From the NCBI RefSeq assembly GCF_022399565.1, contig NZ_JAJTUT010000001.1, positions 372,001 through 436,000 of the forward strand: 64,000 nt of DNA, given 5' to 3'. Numbering within the stretch: the stretch's first letter is position 1; each line of letters starts with the position of its first letter. Positions 8,338 through 17,681 of this stretch are shown piece by piece. The translations under genes were made by a program, and so were the position numbers. Under the pieces are notes generated by a model. The model saw nothing but the letters and a program-made list of their open reading frames with translations. It made no database searches and had not been told where the DNA came from. The stretch comes from Flavobacterium algicola (GTDB lineage Bacteria > Bacteroidota > Bacteroidia > Flavobacteriales > Flavobacteriaceae).

Positions 8338-9345
8338 ATGAAAACTTTATCTATCAACACAAGTGATATTACAAAAATATTCGAAGATATCAGATTACAA
8401 CTAGGTGGAAAACTAGAAGTATCATCTAAAGAATATAAATTGCAAATAGATAATGAAATCGCAACTGGATACGTTTCGGGAATTTCTGTCGAAAATGCGA
8501 TTTCCTACATGGAGTTTGACATTGTCTTTCATGAGAATGTTTCTCTTTTATACCGATTGTTTCAATCTGGTTGTATTCACTTTGGATATTGTTCGAAAGG
8601 AAAACTTACTCAAAACTCAGAAGGGAATACTACTAAAAATATTTTAGGACAGTTTCAAACTGGGATATACTCCAATTCTGCCAATAAAAGTACTTTCTTA
8701 AGTTTCGAAAAAAAGGAACATGTAAAAGTTTCTATAGTGACAGTAGATGTACTTTCTGTTACAGATAATGAACTTAGATCACAGTTAACTAGTACTTTTT
8801 TGACTGAAAGAGCGGGTTCTGAATTTTCATATGTGGGTTCTTTGAATTTAAAGATTTTTGAAAAAATTCAACACCTTAATTCTATTAAGCAACAAGGATT
8901 GGTAAGAAGCTTGCTTACTAATAGTACAATCTATTTGATTTTGGCACTGGAAATTGAGCAACACAAATTTGATTTAAAAAATTCTGAAAACAATGCAAGT
9001 CAATTGAATCAAATGGAAATGGAATCGGTAAAAGAGATTTCAGATTTTGTGAGAAACAATCCAGAGATTCAATACAGCCTTAAATATTTAAGTAAAAAAT
9101 CAGGATTATCACCTTTAAAATTACAAGAAGGTTTTAAAATCCTCCACAATAGAACGGTTACCGATTTTATTAGAAACGTAAGAGTCGAAGCTGCTGAAAA
9201 TTTAATTCGCAATTCGGAACTTAATATTTCTGAAATCGTTTACACCATCGGACTTACTAGTAGAAGTTATTTTTCGAAAATATTTAAGGCCAAATATAAC
9301 TGCTGCCCTAAACATTATCAAAATAACCTAGCAATGTCTATGTAA
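8338..9345 (+). CDS. AraC family transcriptional regulator
   Basis: 335 residues. The last ~100 carry the AraC/XylS double helix-turn-helix: SLKYLSKKSGLSPLKLQEGF, then TVTDFIRNVRVEAAENLI, then ISEIVYTIGLTSRSYFSKIF and the closing CCPKHYQNN. The N-terminal ~230 residues are an unrecognised, probably ligand- or stress-sensing domain without cupin signature. It stands alone upstream of an FAD/NAD(P)-binding protein and a catalase in the same direction, so those genes are plausible targets; this is inference. Confidence 0.85.
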   Translation: MKTLSINTSDITKIFEDIRLQLGGKLEVSSKEYKLQIDNEIATGYVSGISVENAISYMEFDIVFHENVSLLYRLFQSGCIHFGYCSKGKLTQNSEGNTTKNILGQFQTGIYSNSANKSTFLSFEKKEHVKVSIVTVDVLSVTDNELRSQLTSTFLTERAGSEFSYVGSLNLKIFEKIQHLNSIKQQGLVRSLLTNSTIYLILALEIEQHKFDLKNSENNASQLNQMEMESVKEISDFVRNNPEIQYSLKYLSKKSGLSPLKLQEGFKILHNRTVTDFIRNVRVEAAENLIRNSELNISEIVYTIGLTSRSYFSKIFKAKYNCCPKHYQNNLAMSM

Positions 9346-9414
9346 ATAGAAAGAATACCCTTTTTTATTATGGGTGTGAGTGATGCACTTTGTTTGAAAA
9401 TAATGACACAGAAG

Positions 9415-11223
9415 ATGAGAAATAATAAACTAGCAATCGTAGGTTCGGGCCCTACTTCAATTTACTTATTGAAAAAGATATTCGATAATATTTCTCATTT
9501 AAGAAATGAAATTACGCATATTACAATTTTCGAAAAAAGTAGCACCGCAGGTATGGGAATGCCTTACCACCCAGAAACCACAGATAAATACAATTTATCC
9601 AACATTACATCTGACGAGATTCCAGAACTGCCTCAAAGTTTTGGTGATTGGCTTCGTTTACAAGACGATACTGTCATGGAAGAATGTAATATCGATAACT
9701 TACCTATAGATAACACGGCTATATACAGCAGACTAGCGCTGGGAAGATACTTTCACGAGCAATACAATACACTTGTAAGAGAGCTGAGAAAAGAAGGTAT
9801 AATAGTAACCGAATTAACAAACCACGAAGTAACTGATATCATTTCTCTAAAAGGAGAAAAGAAAGTTACTATAGAAACAAACAATAGTAAGGCTGAACAA
9901 TACAGTAGAGTAGTAATTGCTACTGGACATAGTTGGAAAGAAAAGGATCAACCTAAAAAAGGGTATTATGCTTCTCCTTGGCCTATACAAAAATTGATTG
10001 CAAACGACAAACGATACAATTGCAGAATCGGAATTTTAGGAGCTTCTTTGAGCGCATTTGATGTTGTAACGTCTTTGGCACACCGTCATGGAAAATTTGT
10101 AAAAAAAGAAAAAGGTTTGCTTTTTATTCCGAATGAGGATTGTATGGATTTTAAAATCATACTGCATTCTTCGCAAGGTTGGTTACCCAATTTGCAATAT
10201 GAGCAAGAAAAATCTATTCGTGAAATATACAGACATACTACTAGAGACGCAATTTTGAAACTAGTAGACAACAAAGGTTTCTTAAATATTCATGTGTACT
10301 TTAATGAAGTTTGTCGCCCTGCATTGATTGAAGCTTTTAAGAAAGATGAAAATCCTGATTTGATAAAATTATTGGAGGATCCTTCTATTCATTTTGAAGA
10401 TTTTATAAGCTTGATGACACAAAGAAGAGAATACATTGATTCTTTTCTAGGCATGCAACGTGAAATGGAACTTGCAGAAAAAGCAATAGAGAATAATAAA
10501 CCAACACATTGGATGGAGACCTTGGATGATTTAATCTACTGTCTTAATTTTCATGTAGAATTACTACCCGCAGAGGATCATCTATATTTTAAAAAAGTAA
10601 TTAGACCTTTTTTGATGAATGTAATTGCTGCGATGCCACTCTGCTCTGCCTCTATATTGTTAGCAATGTACGATGCTGATTGCATTGATCTAGTTACAGG
10701 AAGAGTAAAAGTATTGGATGGTTACGCAGATGACAATAAAACATTGATAGAAATTGATGCTAAAGACGAAACAGATACCATTTCGGCCTTTGATACTTTT
10801 ATCAACTGCAGTGGTCAAAACAGTTTACAATTCGAAGATTATCCTTTTCCTTCTATGATCAATCTTGGTGCGGTAAGAAAAGCACGTGCCCGATTTAAGA
10901 AGCGAACTTCGTTTGCAGAAATGCAAGAACTTGTAGAGGATGATAAGGTTTTCTTTGACAACAATCAGGCTTTTTTATATACCGATGGAATTGACATTGA
11001 TGCCGCATACAGAGTCATTCGTCATGACGGATCAATTGAACCGAAAATTCATGATGTAACCTTTACACATACAACGGGTGCTAGACCTTACTCATATGGT
11101 TTGCAAGCATGTAATGCCACCAGTACCATTTTGGTAGATTCTTGGATTGAGCTAGGGAAAAGTAAAGATAAAACTAGTATTGAAGCCATTACTCAATTGT
11201 ATGAAAGCGATGAAGATTTATAA
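9415..11223 (+). CDS. FAD/NAD(P)-binding protein (NAD_binding_9 type)
   Basis: 602 residues from MRNNKLAIVGSGPTSIYLL. The frame is open back to 9370 with another Met at 9403; the chosen start places the dinucleotide motif GSGPTS at residues 10-15, as usual for the family. Further family phrases are GMPYHPETTDKYNLSNI, PQSFGDWL, RVVIATGHSW, IGILGASLSAFDVV and FINCSGQN, the last typical of the FAD-binding C-terminal part. Members are oxidoreductase-like proteins of uncertain substrate (HcaR/YdhS-like). It precedes the catalase gene by about 130 bases, suggesting a redox or peroxide stress setting. Substrate and reaction cannot be told from sequence. Confidence 0.75.
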   Translation: MRNNKLAIVGSGPTSIYLLKKIFDNISHLRNEITHITIFEKSSTAGMGMPYHPETTDKYNLSNITSDEIPELPQSFGDWLRLQDDTVMEECNIDNLPIDNTAIYSRLALGRYFHEQYNTLVRELRKEGIIVTELTNHEVTDIISLKGEKKVTIETNNSKAEQYSRVVIATGHSWKEKDQPKKGYYASPWPIQKLIANDKRYNCRIGILGASLSAFDVVTSLAHRHGKFVKKEKGLLFIPNEDCMDFKIILHSSQGWLPNLQYEQEKSIREIYRHTTRDAILKLVDNKGFLNIHVYFNEVCRPALIEAFKKDENPDLIKLLEDPSIHFEDFISLMTQRREYIDSFLGMQREMELAEKAIENNKPTHWMETLDDLIYCLNFHVELLPAEDHLYFKKVIRPFLMNVIAAMPLCSASILLAMYDADCIDLVTGRVKVLDGYADDNKTLIEIDAKDETDTISAFDTFINCSGQNSLQFEDYPFPSMINLGAVRKARARFKKRTSFAEMQELVEDDKVFFDNNQAFLYTDGIDIDAAYRVIRHDGSIEPKIHDVTFTHTTGARPYSYGLQACNATSTILVDSWIELGKSKDKTSIEAITQLYESDEDL

Positions 11224-11355
11224 AAATTCGATTCGGTCTATTTAAAAGTTTGACATATTTAATAACTCTACTACTATAATAATAAAGTATTTCAATATTG
11301 AAATACTTCTCAAAATACATTGTAACAATTAATTAAAAACTAAAATTACAACATT

Positions 11356-13494
11356 ATGGCTAATAACAAAACCAATAAATCGGAATCAAAAAAAGTTGAA
11401 GATTTAAAAGCTTCTCAAAAAGATTTTAATGACACAACCATGACCACCAATCAAGGTTTAAAAGTAAATGACACTAATAATTCTTTAAAATCTGGAGAAA
11501 GAGGTTCTACGCTACTAGAAGATTTTTTATTACGTGAAAAAATTACAAGCTTTGATCATGAACGTATACCAGAACGTATCGTACATGCTAGAGGAAGTGC
11601 CGCACATGGTTATTTTGAATTATACGACAGTATAGCTCAATATACCAAAGCTGGAATCTTTAACGACGTAAGTCGTAAAACACCTGTATTTGTAAGGTTT
11701 TCTACTGTAGCAGGTTCAAAAGGCTCTCCTGATTTAGCACGTGACGTACGCGGATTTGCTGTGAAATTTTATACTGAAGAAGGTACTTGGGATTTGGTTG
11801 GTAACAATATGCCTATCTTCTTTATCCAAGACGCTATGAAATTTCCAGATTTAATCCACTCTGTAAAACCAGAACCAAATAAAGAAATCCCGCAAGCTGC
11901 ATCAGCCCACGATACTTTTTATGACTTTGTCTCACATGCTACAGAAACGCTTCACAATCACATCTGGGTGATGAGTGATAGAGCTATTCCTCGTAGTTTT
12001 AGAATGATGGAAGGGTTTGGAATTCATACTTTTCGATTCATCAATGACAAAAACGAATCGCACTTTGTCCGATTCCACTGGAAACCAAAATTAGGAGTAC
12101 ACTCTCTTACATGGGACGAAGCTGTTAAGATTAACGGTGCCGATTCTGACTTTCACAGACGTGATCTATGGGACGCAATCGAAGCCGGACAATTTCCAGA
12201 ATGGGAATTAGGAGTTCAAATAATTCCTCAAGAAGATGAGTTTAAATTTGAATTTGATTTACTAGATCCTACCAAATTAATTCCAGAGGAAATGGTTCCT
12301 GTGCAAATCATTGGAAAAATGACTTTGAACAAAAATCCAGAAAATTTCTTTGCAGAGACAGAGCAAGTTGCCTTTTTACCTGGTCACGTAGTTCCCGGAA
12401 TTGATTTTACAAACGACCCATTATTACAAGGACGTTTATTTTCTTACCGTGATACACAATTGTCTAGACTAGGAGGCCCTAACTTCCATCAAATTCCAAT
12501 CAACCGCCCAATTGTTCCAACACACAACAACCAGCGAGACGGAATGATGCAAACAGAAATCCCTACAGGGCAAACTGCTTATTTCCCTAATAGTTTGACT
12601 GGTGGTTGCCCACATTTGGCAAAAATGGCCGAAGGTGGTTTCCATTCTTACGAAGAGCGAATTGATGCTAAAAAAGTGAGAGGTCGTAGTGAAAGTTTTA
12701 ATGACCACTTCTCTCAACCTGCACTTTTTTATAGAAGTTTGGCAAAATGGGAACAAGAACATGTTGCTGATGCATATACATTCGAATTAGGAAAATGCAA
12801 TCAAAAGCACATCAAAGAACGCATGTTATGGCTTATCGCCGAAATTGATACTGACTTGGCAAATAAAGTTGCCGAAGGATTAGGATTAGCTATTCCGGAA
12901 ACCATTGAGCAACCTGTAAACCAAGCTATTGGTGCAGATGAAGAAGTGAGCAAACACCAACCGCCAAAGAAGAAAAATTATCTAGACGCTGCTCCTACGC
13001 TTAGCCAAGCCAACACAAAATTTGACAGTATTGCAACTCGACAAGTAGCTGTTTTGGTAGCAAATGGTTTCTCAATGAAGAATTTCAAGAAAATGAGTGA
13101 TGCATTGGAGAAAGAAGGCGCTATGGTAAAATTAATTGCACCACATGGAGGTACAATTACATGTGATGAAAATATGGAACATCCAGTAGATGCAGCGATC
13201 ATGACTACAGAAAGCGTTTTATTTGATTCGGTTTATATTCCTGGAGGTAAAGCTGCAGTTGACAAATTGATGAAAGAAGCAAAATTTGTAAAATTCATCA
13301 ATGAAACTTTAAAGCATTGTAAAGCCATTGCTGCTGATGCCGAAGGTGAAGATTTAATTGATAAAACATTTGTCAAAGATTTCAAAAAAGACAAAGCTGT
13401 TTTAATTAATCAGGAACCAAGCAAGTTTATAGACGCAATGAAACAACACCGTAATTGGGACAGAAGTGATCTAGTAAAAGAGATCCCGGCATAA
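11356..13494 (+). CDS. katE: Large-subunit (clade 2) monofunctional catalase with C-terminal DJ-1-like domain
   Basis: 712 residues, the length of HPII-type catalases. It disproportionates hydrogen peroxide to water and oxygen with a heme cofactor. Visible signatures: catalytic His77 in [14 protein letters not shown], the Asn pair 150-151 in VGNNMPIFF, and proximal heme ligand Tyr364 in [18 protein letters not shown]. Residues about 1-50 are a polar extension. From about 560 to 705 follows a flavodoxin/DJ-1-like domain ([29 protein letters not shown]) that marks the large-subunit clade. No signal peptide, so cytoplasmic. Downstream at 13513-13546 is a hairpin. Related stress genes (DUF2383, DUF1328) follow in the same direction. 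Confidence 0.95.
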   Translation: MANNKTNKSESKKVEDLKASQKDFNDTTMTTNQGLKVNDTNNSLKSGERGSTLLEDFLLREKITSFDHERIPERIVHARGSAAHGYFELYDSIAQYTKAGIFNDVSRKTPVFVRFSTVAGSKGSPDLARDVRGFAVKFYTEEGTWDLVGNNMPIFFIQDAMKFPDLIHSVKPEPNKEIPQAASAHDTFYDFVSHATETLHNHIWVMSDRAIPRSFRMMEGFGIHTFRFINDKNESHFVRFHWKPKLGVHSLTWDEAVKINGADSDFHRRDLWDAIEAGQFPEWELGVQIIPQEDEFKFEFDLLDPTKLIPEEMVPVQIIGKMTLNKNPENFFAETEQVAFLPGHVVPGIDFTNDPLLQGRLFSYRDTQLSRLGGPNFHQIPINRPIVPTHNNQRDGMMQTEIPTGQTAYFPNSLTGGCPHLAKMAEGGFHSYEERIDAKKVRGRSESFNDHFSQPALFYRSLAKWEQEHVADAYTFELGKCNQKHIKERMLWLIAEIDTDLANKVAEGLGLAIPETIEQPVNQAIGADEEVSKHQPPKKKNYLDAAPTLSQANTKFDSIATRQVAVLVANGFSMKNFKKMSDALEKEGAMVKLIAPHGGTITCDENMEHPVDAAIMTTESVLFDSVYIPGGKAAVDKLMKEAKFVKFINETLKHCKAIAADAEGEDLIDKTFVKDFKKDKAVLINQEPSKFIDAMKQHRNWDRSDLVKEIPA

Positions 13495-13512
13495 TGATAA
13501 TAGAAGTGCAAT

Positions 13513-13546
13513 CTAGTTTATAAAGTCTGAGTATTTTATAAACTAG
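13513..13546 (+). terminator. Hairpin after the catalase gene
   Basis: Perfect 12-bp stem CTAGTTTATAAA / TTTATAAACTAG with a 10-base loop, 18 bases after the catalase stop. The following T tract is weak, so termination efficiency is uncertain. Confidence 0.5.
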
Positions 13547-13689
13547 TGCATTTCAATTCAGCTTCTCTTTTAAGAATTTTCAATTCAAATTAGTATTTAC
13601 GGCTATAGTAATTCAACTAAAGAAAATGGATTTACATCAAGTTTTTCTTTTAAAATTTCAGAAGCTAATAACTGAATTATTAAAGACAG

Positions 13690-14136
13690 ATGAAGTACAC
13701 AGCAAAAGCAATTTCGAAATTGCAAAATCTATTGGAAAGAACATACGAAGCTGAAAAAGGTTTTAAAAGTGCCTCAGAAAATACTGCCAATGTTTTTCTT
13801 GCAAAATATTTTGAACGCAAATCGATAGAGAGGTGCAATTTTGGTGAAGAGCTAAACAAGGAGATGAAATTATTTGACATCGAATTGGGAAAAGTTTTGG
13901 AACTTGAAGTTGCCATTCACAGAGCCTGGTTGGATATGAAAGAACTTTTTGAACTCCAAGATGGAGCGGAAATGCTTGAAAAAGTATTGCAAGCAGAAAA
14001 AGCTGCCATCGAAGAGTATAAAGAAATTCTTCACGAAGCATCTTTACCCTTTGTAACTCATACTATTTTGCTAAAACAAAAAGAGGCAATAGAAACTGAT
14101 TTACGCACAATTAAAAGTTTGGATGATTTGAAATAA
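13690..14136 (+). CDS. PA2169/DUF2383 family four-helix-bundle protein
   Basis: 148 residues, almost wholly helical. The pattern fits the ferritin-like DUF2383 family: LQNLLERTYEAEKGFKSASE, a central LAKYFERKSIERCNFGEEL, then FELQDGAEMLEKVLQAEKAA and the late helix CHLP-like SLPFVTHTILLKQKEAIE. Members are often found with stress genes; the biochemical role is not settled. Position between catalase and DUF1328 supports a general-stress function. No signal peptide. Confidence 0.75.
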   Translation: MKYTAKAISKLQNLLERTYEAEKGFKSASENTANVFLAKYFERKSIERCNFGEELNKEMKLFDIELGKVLELEVAIHRAWLDMKELFELQDGAEMLEKVLQAEKAAIEEYKEILHEASLPFVTHTILLKQKEAIETDLRTIKSLDDLK

Positions 14137-14338
14137 ATGGTTATATCTAGAATTTCTTTAAATCATTCTACCCAGTTTGAAAAGAGTTTTAATAAAACTG
14201 AATTTTTATTCTTTTGCGTTAAAACCATTATTAATAGTGTTAAAGTATACTTCATAATTAACATAAATTTGAAGTATAACAAAGTGTTAAAGCACAAATA
14301 GAGAATTATAATTATTTATTAACTTAAAATATGAAATT

Positions 14339-14500
14339 ATGTTAAGATGGACAGTTACATTTATTATCCTAGCTATTATAGCAGGAGTATTAGGATTCGG
14401 AGGAGTAGCAGCTGGCGCAGCTAGTATTGCAAAAGTATTATTCTTCATCTTTTTAGTGCTACTGGTTATTTCTTTGTTTACAGGAAGAAAAAAAATCTAG
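14339..14500 (+). CDS. DUF1328 small membrane protein (YtjA-like)
   Basis: 53 residues with two membrane helices: [20 protein letters not shown], then [20 protein letters not shown] and a short basic tail GRKKI. The [19 protein letters not shown] core and GAASIAK are the DUF1328 hallmark. Members are induced by envelope or osmotic stress in other bacteria; molecular function unknown. A strong hairpin follows at 14538-14580. Confidence 0.85.
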   Translation: MLRWTVTFIILAIIAGVLGFGGVAAGAASIAKVLFFIFLVLLVISLFTGRKKI

Positions 14501-14537
14501 ACTAAAAATTACAAAAGCATACAATCAGTTTAATTAT

Positions 14538-14580
14538 AAACCGTTAAATACAGAAATCCCTTTTTGTTATTTAACGGTTT
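14538..14580 (+). terminator. Rho-independent terminator after the DUF1328 gene
   Basis: Perfect 13-bp stem AAACCGTTAAATA / TATTTAACGGTTT (14538-14550, 14568-14580) with a 17-base loop, 38 bases past the stop. Confidence 0.7.
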
Positions 14581-14677
14581 TAATGTACTTATTATTAGGT
14601 AGTTTTAATACCTAAACGAAATTATTAGCAACGATTTATTTATGTAGTTTTATATTAATTTTTAAAGTAATAGTATT

Positions 14678-16141
14678 ATGTCAGTACCTGTCATTCGTAA
14701 AAATTTACATTTCAAACCAGACTCTAGTAGAGTTGTAGCACGATTTTTTAATAATGGCGATGCAAGAACTCTTAATTTGGTTCATAGAATAATGGAATTG
14801 AGCGAAGAGGAGGTAAAAAAAGAATTGGATTGTATTCACGTTCAATTTGTTCACAGACACCGTAATATTTCAGATATATTTATAAAACATGCTGACAATT
14901 ATAAAAACCTTTTTCAAAACAACGGCATCAATTATAATGATTTTTCTTTAAATCGAAAATTACTCATTGGCTCTTATAGCACTATGGAATATTCTGTAGA
15001 ATCGGCCGCTTTGTTTAACCCCTGTATGATTGAAGATTTTGATCAATCGTTTTTAGAAGAGGGAGAAAAAAGAGTTATCATTTCGTTTCGCGCTACGGGC
15101 GAAGGTCATTTATCATCGATCGTTTTTAGAAGAGGAATTCTAGATGCATCAAATAATCTAAAGATGATTCCTGTTCATAAACATATCGATCTGCCAACAA
15201 TCAAAAAGAAGAAAGAATACGATAAAAGTAGGTTTATTGAGAAAATGAAGGAAATGAAAATACCAGAGGAGATATTTGGCCCTTTCATGGATTCCTTACC
15301 CGATCGTTTTGAGTATTATAATTTTAAGGAAGCAGTTAGAAAAGTACAATCACCTGACCTAGACGAGCACACTTCTATCTTGTTAAAAGAAATGACTTGG
15401 CTTGTAGATTCTTATTATGATATTGAATTTCCAGTAGATTCAAAAATTTCTGGGAGAGCAATATTCCCCATTTCATCCTCTGAAAGCAAAGGTATTGAGG
15501 ATGCACGATTTGTTCGATTTACAGATGATGATGGTAGCGAGAAAATATACGCCACTTATACCGCATATGACGGATTCACCATCTTACCAAAATTGTTAAC
15601 TACAGATGATTTTAGGAACTTTAGGATTATGCCCATGCATGGTAATGGCGCACAAAATAAAAATTTCGCTCTTTTTCCTCGTAAAATAAAAGGAAAATAC
15701 GCAATGCTGGCAAGAGTTGATGGAGTTAATAATTATTTATTTTACTCCGATAGAATTACACTTTGGAACGATCCTATCAAAATTCAAGAACCAAAATACC
15801 CTTGGGAATTCACTCATATAGGTAATTGTGGTTCCCCTCTCTACACAGAGGAAGGTTGGCTCGTTATCACACATGGCGTTGGTGCAATGCGACGCTATTG
15901 CATAGGAGCTTCTTTACTGGATTTAGAAGACCCAACTATTGAAATAGGACGTTTAAAGGAACCCCTTTTATCACCACTAGAAGAAGAAAGAGAAGGTTAC
16001 GTACCTAATGTGGTGTACTCTTGCGGAAGCATTATACACAACAACCAACTAATTTTACCTTACGCAATATCTGATTATGCCTCATCTTACGCTACTATAA
16101 ATATGGACGACCTATTAAAGGCTTTAAAAGCTGATGATTAG
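14678..16141 (+). CDS. Glycoside hydrolase family 130 protein (mannoside phosphorylase or mannosidase type)
   Basis: 487 residues, no signal peptide, so cytoplasmic. The second half shows the five-bladed-propeller motifs of GH130: KGIEDARFVRF, YATYTAYDGFTILPKLLT, ALFPRKIKGKYAMLARVDG, HIGNCGSPLYTEEGWLVITHG and RRYCIGASLLDLEDP. GH130 enzymes act on mannosides, either by phosphorolysis or (beta-1,2-linked) by hydrolysis; which one cannot be decided here. The N-terminal ~190 residues form the helical extension seen in this subgroup. A retained-type glycosyltransferase at 20368-22680 may be its partner in making or recycling a mannose-containing glycan; inference. Confidence 0.8.
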   Translation: MSVPVIRKNLHFKPDSSRVVARFFNNGDARTLNLVHRIMELSEEEVKKELDCIHVQFVHRHRNISDIFIKHADNYKNLFQNNGINYNDFSLNRKLLIGSYSTMEYSVESAALFNPCMIEDFDQSFLEEGEKRVIISFRATGEGHLSSIVFRRGILDASNNLKMIPVHKHIDLPTIKKKKEYDKSRFIEKMKEMKIPEEIFGPFMDSLPDRFEYYNFKEAVRKVQSPDLDEHTSILLKEMTWLVDSYYDIEFPVDSKISGRAIFPISSSESKGIEDARFVRFTDDDGSEKIYATYTAYDGFTILPKLLTTDDFRNFRIMPMHGNGAQNKNFALFPRKIKGKYAMLARVDGVNNYLFYSDRITLWNDPIKIQEPKYPWEFTHIGNCGSPLYTEEGWLVITHGVGAMRRYCIGASLLDLEDPTIEIGRLKEPLLSPLEEEREGYVPNVVYSCGSIIHNNQLILPYAISDYASSYATINMDDLLKALKADD

Positions 16142-16586
16142 TCAATTGCTATTCCATTTTATGAAATCCAGATAAATTTGAAAGTTATTTGCACTATCTT
16201 TAAATCATAATAAACAATACGCATCCCTCCCATTCGACCGAAGCATTTACTATTTTCTTACAGTTAGTTTTATTTTCGATAAGAGTAAAAAGTGATTGTA
16301 TTTAGTCTAATATTTGATTAGGAAAACACCATTAAAATAATTGCTTGAACAGCTTAGCAGAAAGATTGATTATCAGCACTTTTCAATATCTTGACATGTG
16401 TCGAAACAAATTTACTGAGCATATATTTGTAATCGATACCTTTTGATAAAGATGCAATAGATTGAAAAAATAGCAATGAAAAATTTTTAGAAGGAAGTCA
16501 ATAAATCCATTATTTGTCCGTACTATTTCCTATTTAAATACCGATCAAGAACACCCAATAAATTAGAAACCAACAACCCAGAAATC
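16142..16586. other. 445-base gap, likely promoter region of the AI-2E-type permease
   Basis: No gene seen. TATATTTG at 16422-16429 matches the Bacteroidota -7 consensus TAnnTTTG exactly; no TTTG lies at the usual 19-20 base distance upstream, so it is only a candidate. It is about 160 bases before the start codon at 16587. Confidence 0.35.
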
Positions 16587-17633
16587 ATGAATATTATACA
16601 CCCAAAAAAAACAAGTCAAATTTTTACGATTTTATTAGTCCTGCTTACTGGAGGATTAATTCTTTCAGAAATGCTAGCCTACTTCTCAGGTGTACTTGGC
16701 GCGATTACGCTTTATGTACTTATGAAAGGTGCAATGGCAAAATTAGTAAACAAAGGATGGAAGTCGCATTGGGCAGCAGGGTTCCTGATGTTTTTATCAT
16801 TTATCTCAATATTAGTTCCGATTGCTGGAGCCGTATTAATGTTGGGAAATAAAATAGGACAAGCTGCTAAAAATTCTGAAAAAGTAGTGACAGCTGTCAA
16901 AACACAAATGAAAAGTTGGGAAAACACCTTAGGTTTTAATATTACCGATCAAGTTGATACCGGATCAATTTCTTCAGGAATTACAAACGGTGTCACAAAT
17001 GTATTAGGAAGTACTTTTAGCACTTTTATTGCAATCTCAATCATGTACTTTCTTCTTTACTACATGCTTGTCAATCGTAAAGAATTGCGTGAAGCATTCT
17101 TAGATTATATTCCAATGAGTAGAGAGAATATCAAAATATTAGGTTGTCAAATGCATGAGAAAGTGCGTTCTAATGCTTTGGGAATTCCGCTAGTCGCAAT
17201 CGCACAAGGTGTCGTTTCCTTAATTGGTTTTCTGATTTTTGGAGTTGAAAGTCCATTTTTTTGGGCGGTTGTTGTAACTATTGGTTCGATGATCCCTTTT
17301 ATTGGTAATCTACTCGGAACATTACCTGTGTTTATATTAGCCATTTCAAATGGAGACAGTTTTCAAGCATGGGGCGTTTTATTATATGGAACACTAGTTG
17401 TAGGTTCTACAGACAACCTTATTCGACTGTATGTGCTACAAAAACTAGATGATGTACACCCTTTAATCACTTTGATTGGTGTTATCATTGGTATACCGAT
17501 ATTTGGATTCATGGGATTGGTTTTTGGTCCCTTATTGATTAGTTTATTTTTAACCATAGTAGAAATTTACAAGAAGGAATACGGCAAAGACCAGGTGCAT
17601 ATTATTGAAGATAGTACCACATTTAAAAATTAA
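16587..17633 (+). CDS. AI-2E family transporter (UPF0118 type permease)
   Basis: 348 residues with about eight hydrophobic helices. The layout is typical: N-terminal helices (IFTILLVLLTGGLILSEMLA, FLMFLSFISILVPIAGAVLM), a soluble central loop (about 95-140), and the conserved C-terminal core with FFWAVVVTIGSMIPFIGNLL (the P-x-I/F-G motif) and GIPIFGFMGLVFGPLLISLF. Members are inner-membrane exporters or antiporters of uncertain substrates; only a few have been linked to AI-2. The SLC13-type permease gene follows 48 bases later, probably co-transcribed. Confidence 0.85.
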   Translation: MNIIHPKKTSQIFTILLVLLTGGLILSEMLAYFSGVLGAITLYVLMKGAMAKLVNKGWKSHWAAGFLMFLSFISILVPIAGAVLMLGNKIGQAAKNSEKVVTAVKTQMKSWENTLGFNITDQVDTGSISSGITNGVTNVLGSTFSTFIAISIMYFLLYYMLVNRKELREAFLDYIPMSRENIKILGCQMHEKVRSNALGIPLVAIAQGVVSLIGFLIFGVESPFFWAVVVTIGSMIPFIGNLLGTLPVFILAISNGDSFQAWGVLLYGTLVVGSTDNLIRLYVLQKLDDVHPLITLIGVIIGIPIFGFMGLVFGPLLISLFLTIVEIYKKEYGKDQVHIIEDSTTFKN

Positions 17634-17681
17634 CAAAAAAGGGCTCTTGAGCAGTCATTGAAATTCAAATAAATTTATATC

